NCBI GenBank assembly: GCA_964453055.1
Contig: CAYVOD010000095.1
Coordinates: 1-6,053, forward strand
From: UBA2256 sp964453055
GTDB lineage: Bacteria; Spirochaetota; Spirochaetia; Treponematales; Rectinemataceae
Reading direction: 5' to 3'
DNA: 6,053 nt
Shown here in pieces: positions 5,149 through 6,053 of the stretch (position 1 is its first letter; each line of letters opens with the position of its first letter). The translations under genes were made by a program, and so were the position numbers. The notes under the pieces were generated by a model. That model searched no databases. It saw nothing but the letters and a program-made list of their open reading frames with translations, and had not been told where the DNA came from.

Positions 5149-6053
5149 CCGAACTGACCTACACGATCGGCAAAGCGCCGCCTGTCTGGCGCAAGGGAAT
5201 CGAGCGATCGCTGGACCTGGTCTTGGCGGAGCAGCTGGTGTTGCACAAAGTCCCGGGGATTATCGCGGGGCTTTGGGCGGACGGGCTCGGCCATTGGGTG
5301 GGGACCGCTGGCAAAGCCGACCTCGCCACCGGGCGAGCGCCCGAACCCGGGGATAAAGTCCGCATCGGAAGCATCACGAAAACCTTTACCGCCACGGCTA
5401 TTCTGCGTCTGGCCGACCAAGGACTTTTATCCATCGACGACCCGTTGAGCCGCTGGGAGCCCTGGATTCCGGGATCCGAGCGCATCCTGGTGCGGCACCT
5501 GCTCAACATGACCTCCGGCTTGGTCAATTACACCGATCTGGAGGAGTTCTGGGCGAGGATCAAGGCCGATCCGACGGAGCGATGGGCGCCCGGGGATTTG
5601 GTTGAAATGGCCGTGGCCCAACCTCCGCGCTTCGCGCCGGGAACCCAGGCGGAATACAACAATACCAACTATATTCTCCTGGGGATGATAATCGAGAAGG
5701 CCAGCGGCATGGGCGCGGCCGACTTTTTTTCCCAGTCGATGACCAAACCCCTGGGCATGGAAAACACGTATCTGCCCGCAGGTACGAAAATACCCGAACC
5801 ATTCATGCGTGGTTACACGACGGCCTCCGGAGAAGATCCGGAATCGGCCAACCTGACGGAGCAAAGCTTTTACTCGCCTTCTTCGTCGTGGACGGCGGGC
5901 GGGATGATCGGAACGTTGGGCGATCTTGAAAAATGGATGAAAGGTCTCGCCGAGGGAAGCCTTTTAAGCCCGGGCGCGCACGAGCGGCAACTTGATTTTT
6001 CCGTGCCAGGCACCGACGATTACGGGCTCGGCGTAGTCCGGGGCGGTTCCCTC
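5133..6053 (+). CDS. Beta-lactamase-family serine hydrolase (class C / D-Ala-D-Ala carboxypeptidase-like), 3' end outside window
   Basis: The frame from ATG 5133 is open to the last base (307 codons seen). The hallmark SxxK is Ser80-Ile-Thr-Lys83 in RIGSITKTFTATAIL; Ser80 is the expected nucleophile. HLLNMTSGL at 122-130 and the second motif Tyr175-Asn-Asn177 (YxN) in AEYNNTNYILLG follow, with PLGMENT at 206-212 and SSWTAGGMIGT at 251-261. All are typical of the Pfam Beta-lactamase family that includes AmpC, the Streptomyces R61 carboxypeptidase and esterases. The third motif (HxG) would lie beyond the window. No signal peptide is seen: the N-terminus MRNDIAELTYTIGKAPPVW is polar and runs straight into the domain, so the protein may be cytoplasmic or act as an esterase/peptidase. 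Motifs alone do not show antibiotic resistance. ATG 5133 lacks a good ribosome site, so the start is uncertain. The gene is divergent from the radical SAM operon. Confidence 0.87.
   Translation, partial: MRNDIAELTYTIGKAPPVWRKGIERSLDLVLAEQLVLHKVPGIIAGLWADGLGHWVGTAGKADLATGRAPEPGDKVRIGSITKTFTATAILRLADQGLLSIDDPLSRWEPWIPGSERILVRHLLNMTSGLVNYTDLEEFWARIKADPTERWAPGDLVEMAVAQPPRFAPGTQAEYNNTNYILLGMIIEKASGMGAADFFSQSMTKPLGMENTYLPAGTKIPEPFMRGYTTASGEDPESANLTEQSFYSPSSSWTAGGMIGTLGDLEKWMKGLAEGSLLSPGAHERQLDFSVPGTDDYGLGVVRGGSL

Noticed and set aside
1..6053. CRISPR arrays, insertion sequences, transposase genes, integrase or attachment sites
   Set aside because: No regularly spaced repeats, transposase motifs or flanking duplications were found by reading both strands.

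Overview
The window carries two adjacent gene blocks that converge at about position 1930, plus a divergent hydrolase gene at the right edge. Base composition is fairly GC-rich (estimated by eye, not computed). The radical SAM enzyme with cluster cysteines, and its pairing with genes of 5-deoxypentose salvage, suggest an anaerobe or facultative anaerobe. The membrane-anchored zinc-finger anti-sigma factor and a secreted protein with a signal peptide fit a Gram-negative-type bacterium. My best guess is a spirochaete or similar environmental anaerobe, but no marker here settles the phylum.

Left block (1-1909, + strand): the end of an ECF-type sigma factor gene overlaps by one base the gene for its probable anti-sigma factor. 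The anti-sigma factor has a cytoplasmic zinc finger, one membrane helix and an unusual C-terminal glycogen-binding-like (CBM48/AMPK-beta) domain expected outside the membrane. Twenty bases further on is a secreted helical protein of unknown function with a Gly/Ser/Glu-rich, repeat-encoded tail. The three genes look like one operon for surface or periplasm sensing.

Middle block (5010 down to 1956, - strand): a tightly coupled three-gene operon encodes a radical SAM protein with extra C-terminal cysteines, a class II (fuculose-phosphate-type) aldolase and an MtnA-like isomerase of the eIF2B family. Gaps are 4 and 9 bases, and both downstream ribosome binding sites lie on the end of the preceding gene. 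Isomerase plus class II aldolase is the core of the 'DHAP shunt', which converts 5-deoxyribose-1-phosphate or 5-methylthioribose-1-phosphate to dihydroxyacetone phosphate and an aldehyde. Many radical SAM enzymes release 5'-deoxyadenosine, so the operon may join a producer of that by-product to its disposal route. The nucleosidase, phosphorylase or kinase needed for the first step is not in the window.

Right edge (5133-6053, + strand): a beta-lactamase/D-alanyl-D-alanine carboxypeptidase-like serine hydrolase, cut off by the window end, is divergent from the operon across a 122-base intergenic region. That region also holds a possible 16-codon leader ORF.

Beyond the genes, several strong inverted repeats lie inside coding sequence. 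One is a perfect 15-bp stem with a GNRA-type loop in the isomerase gene. Another is a two-hairpin cluster with alternative pairings in the sigma factor gene.
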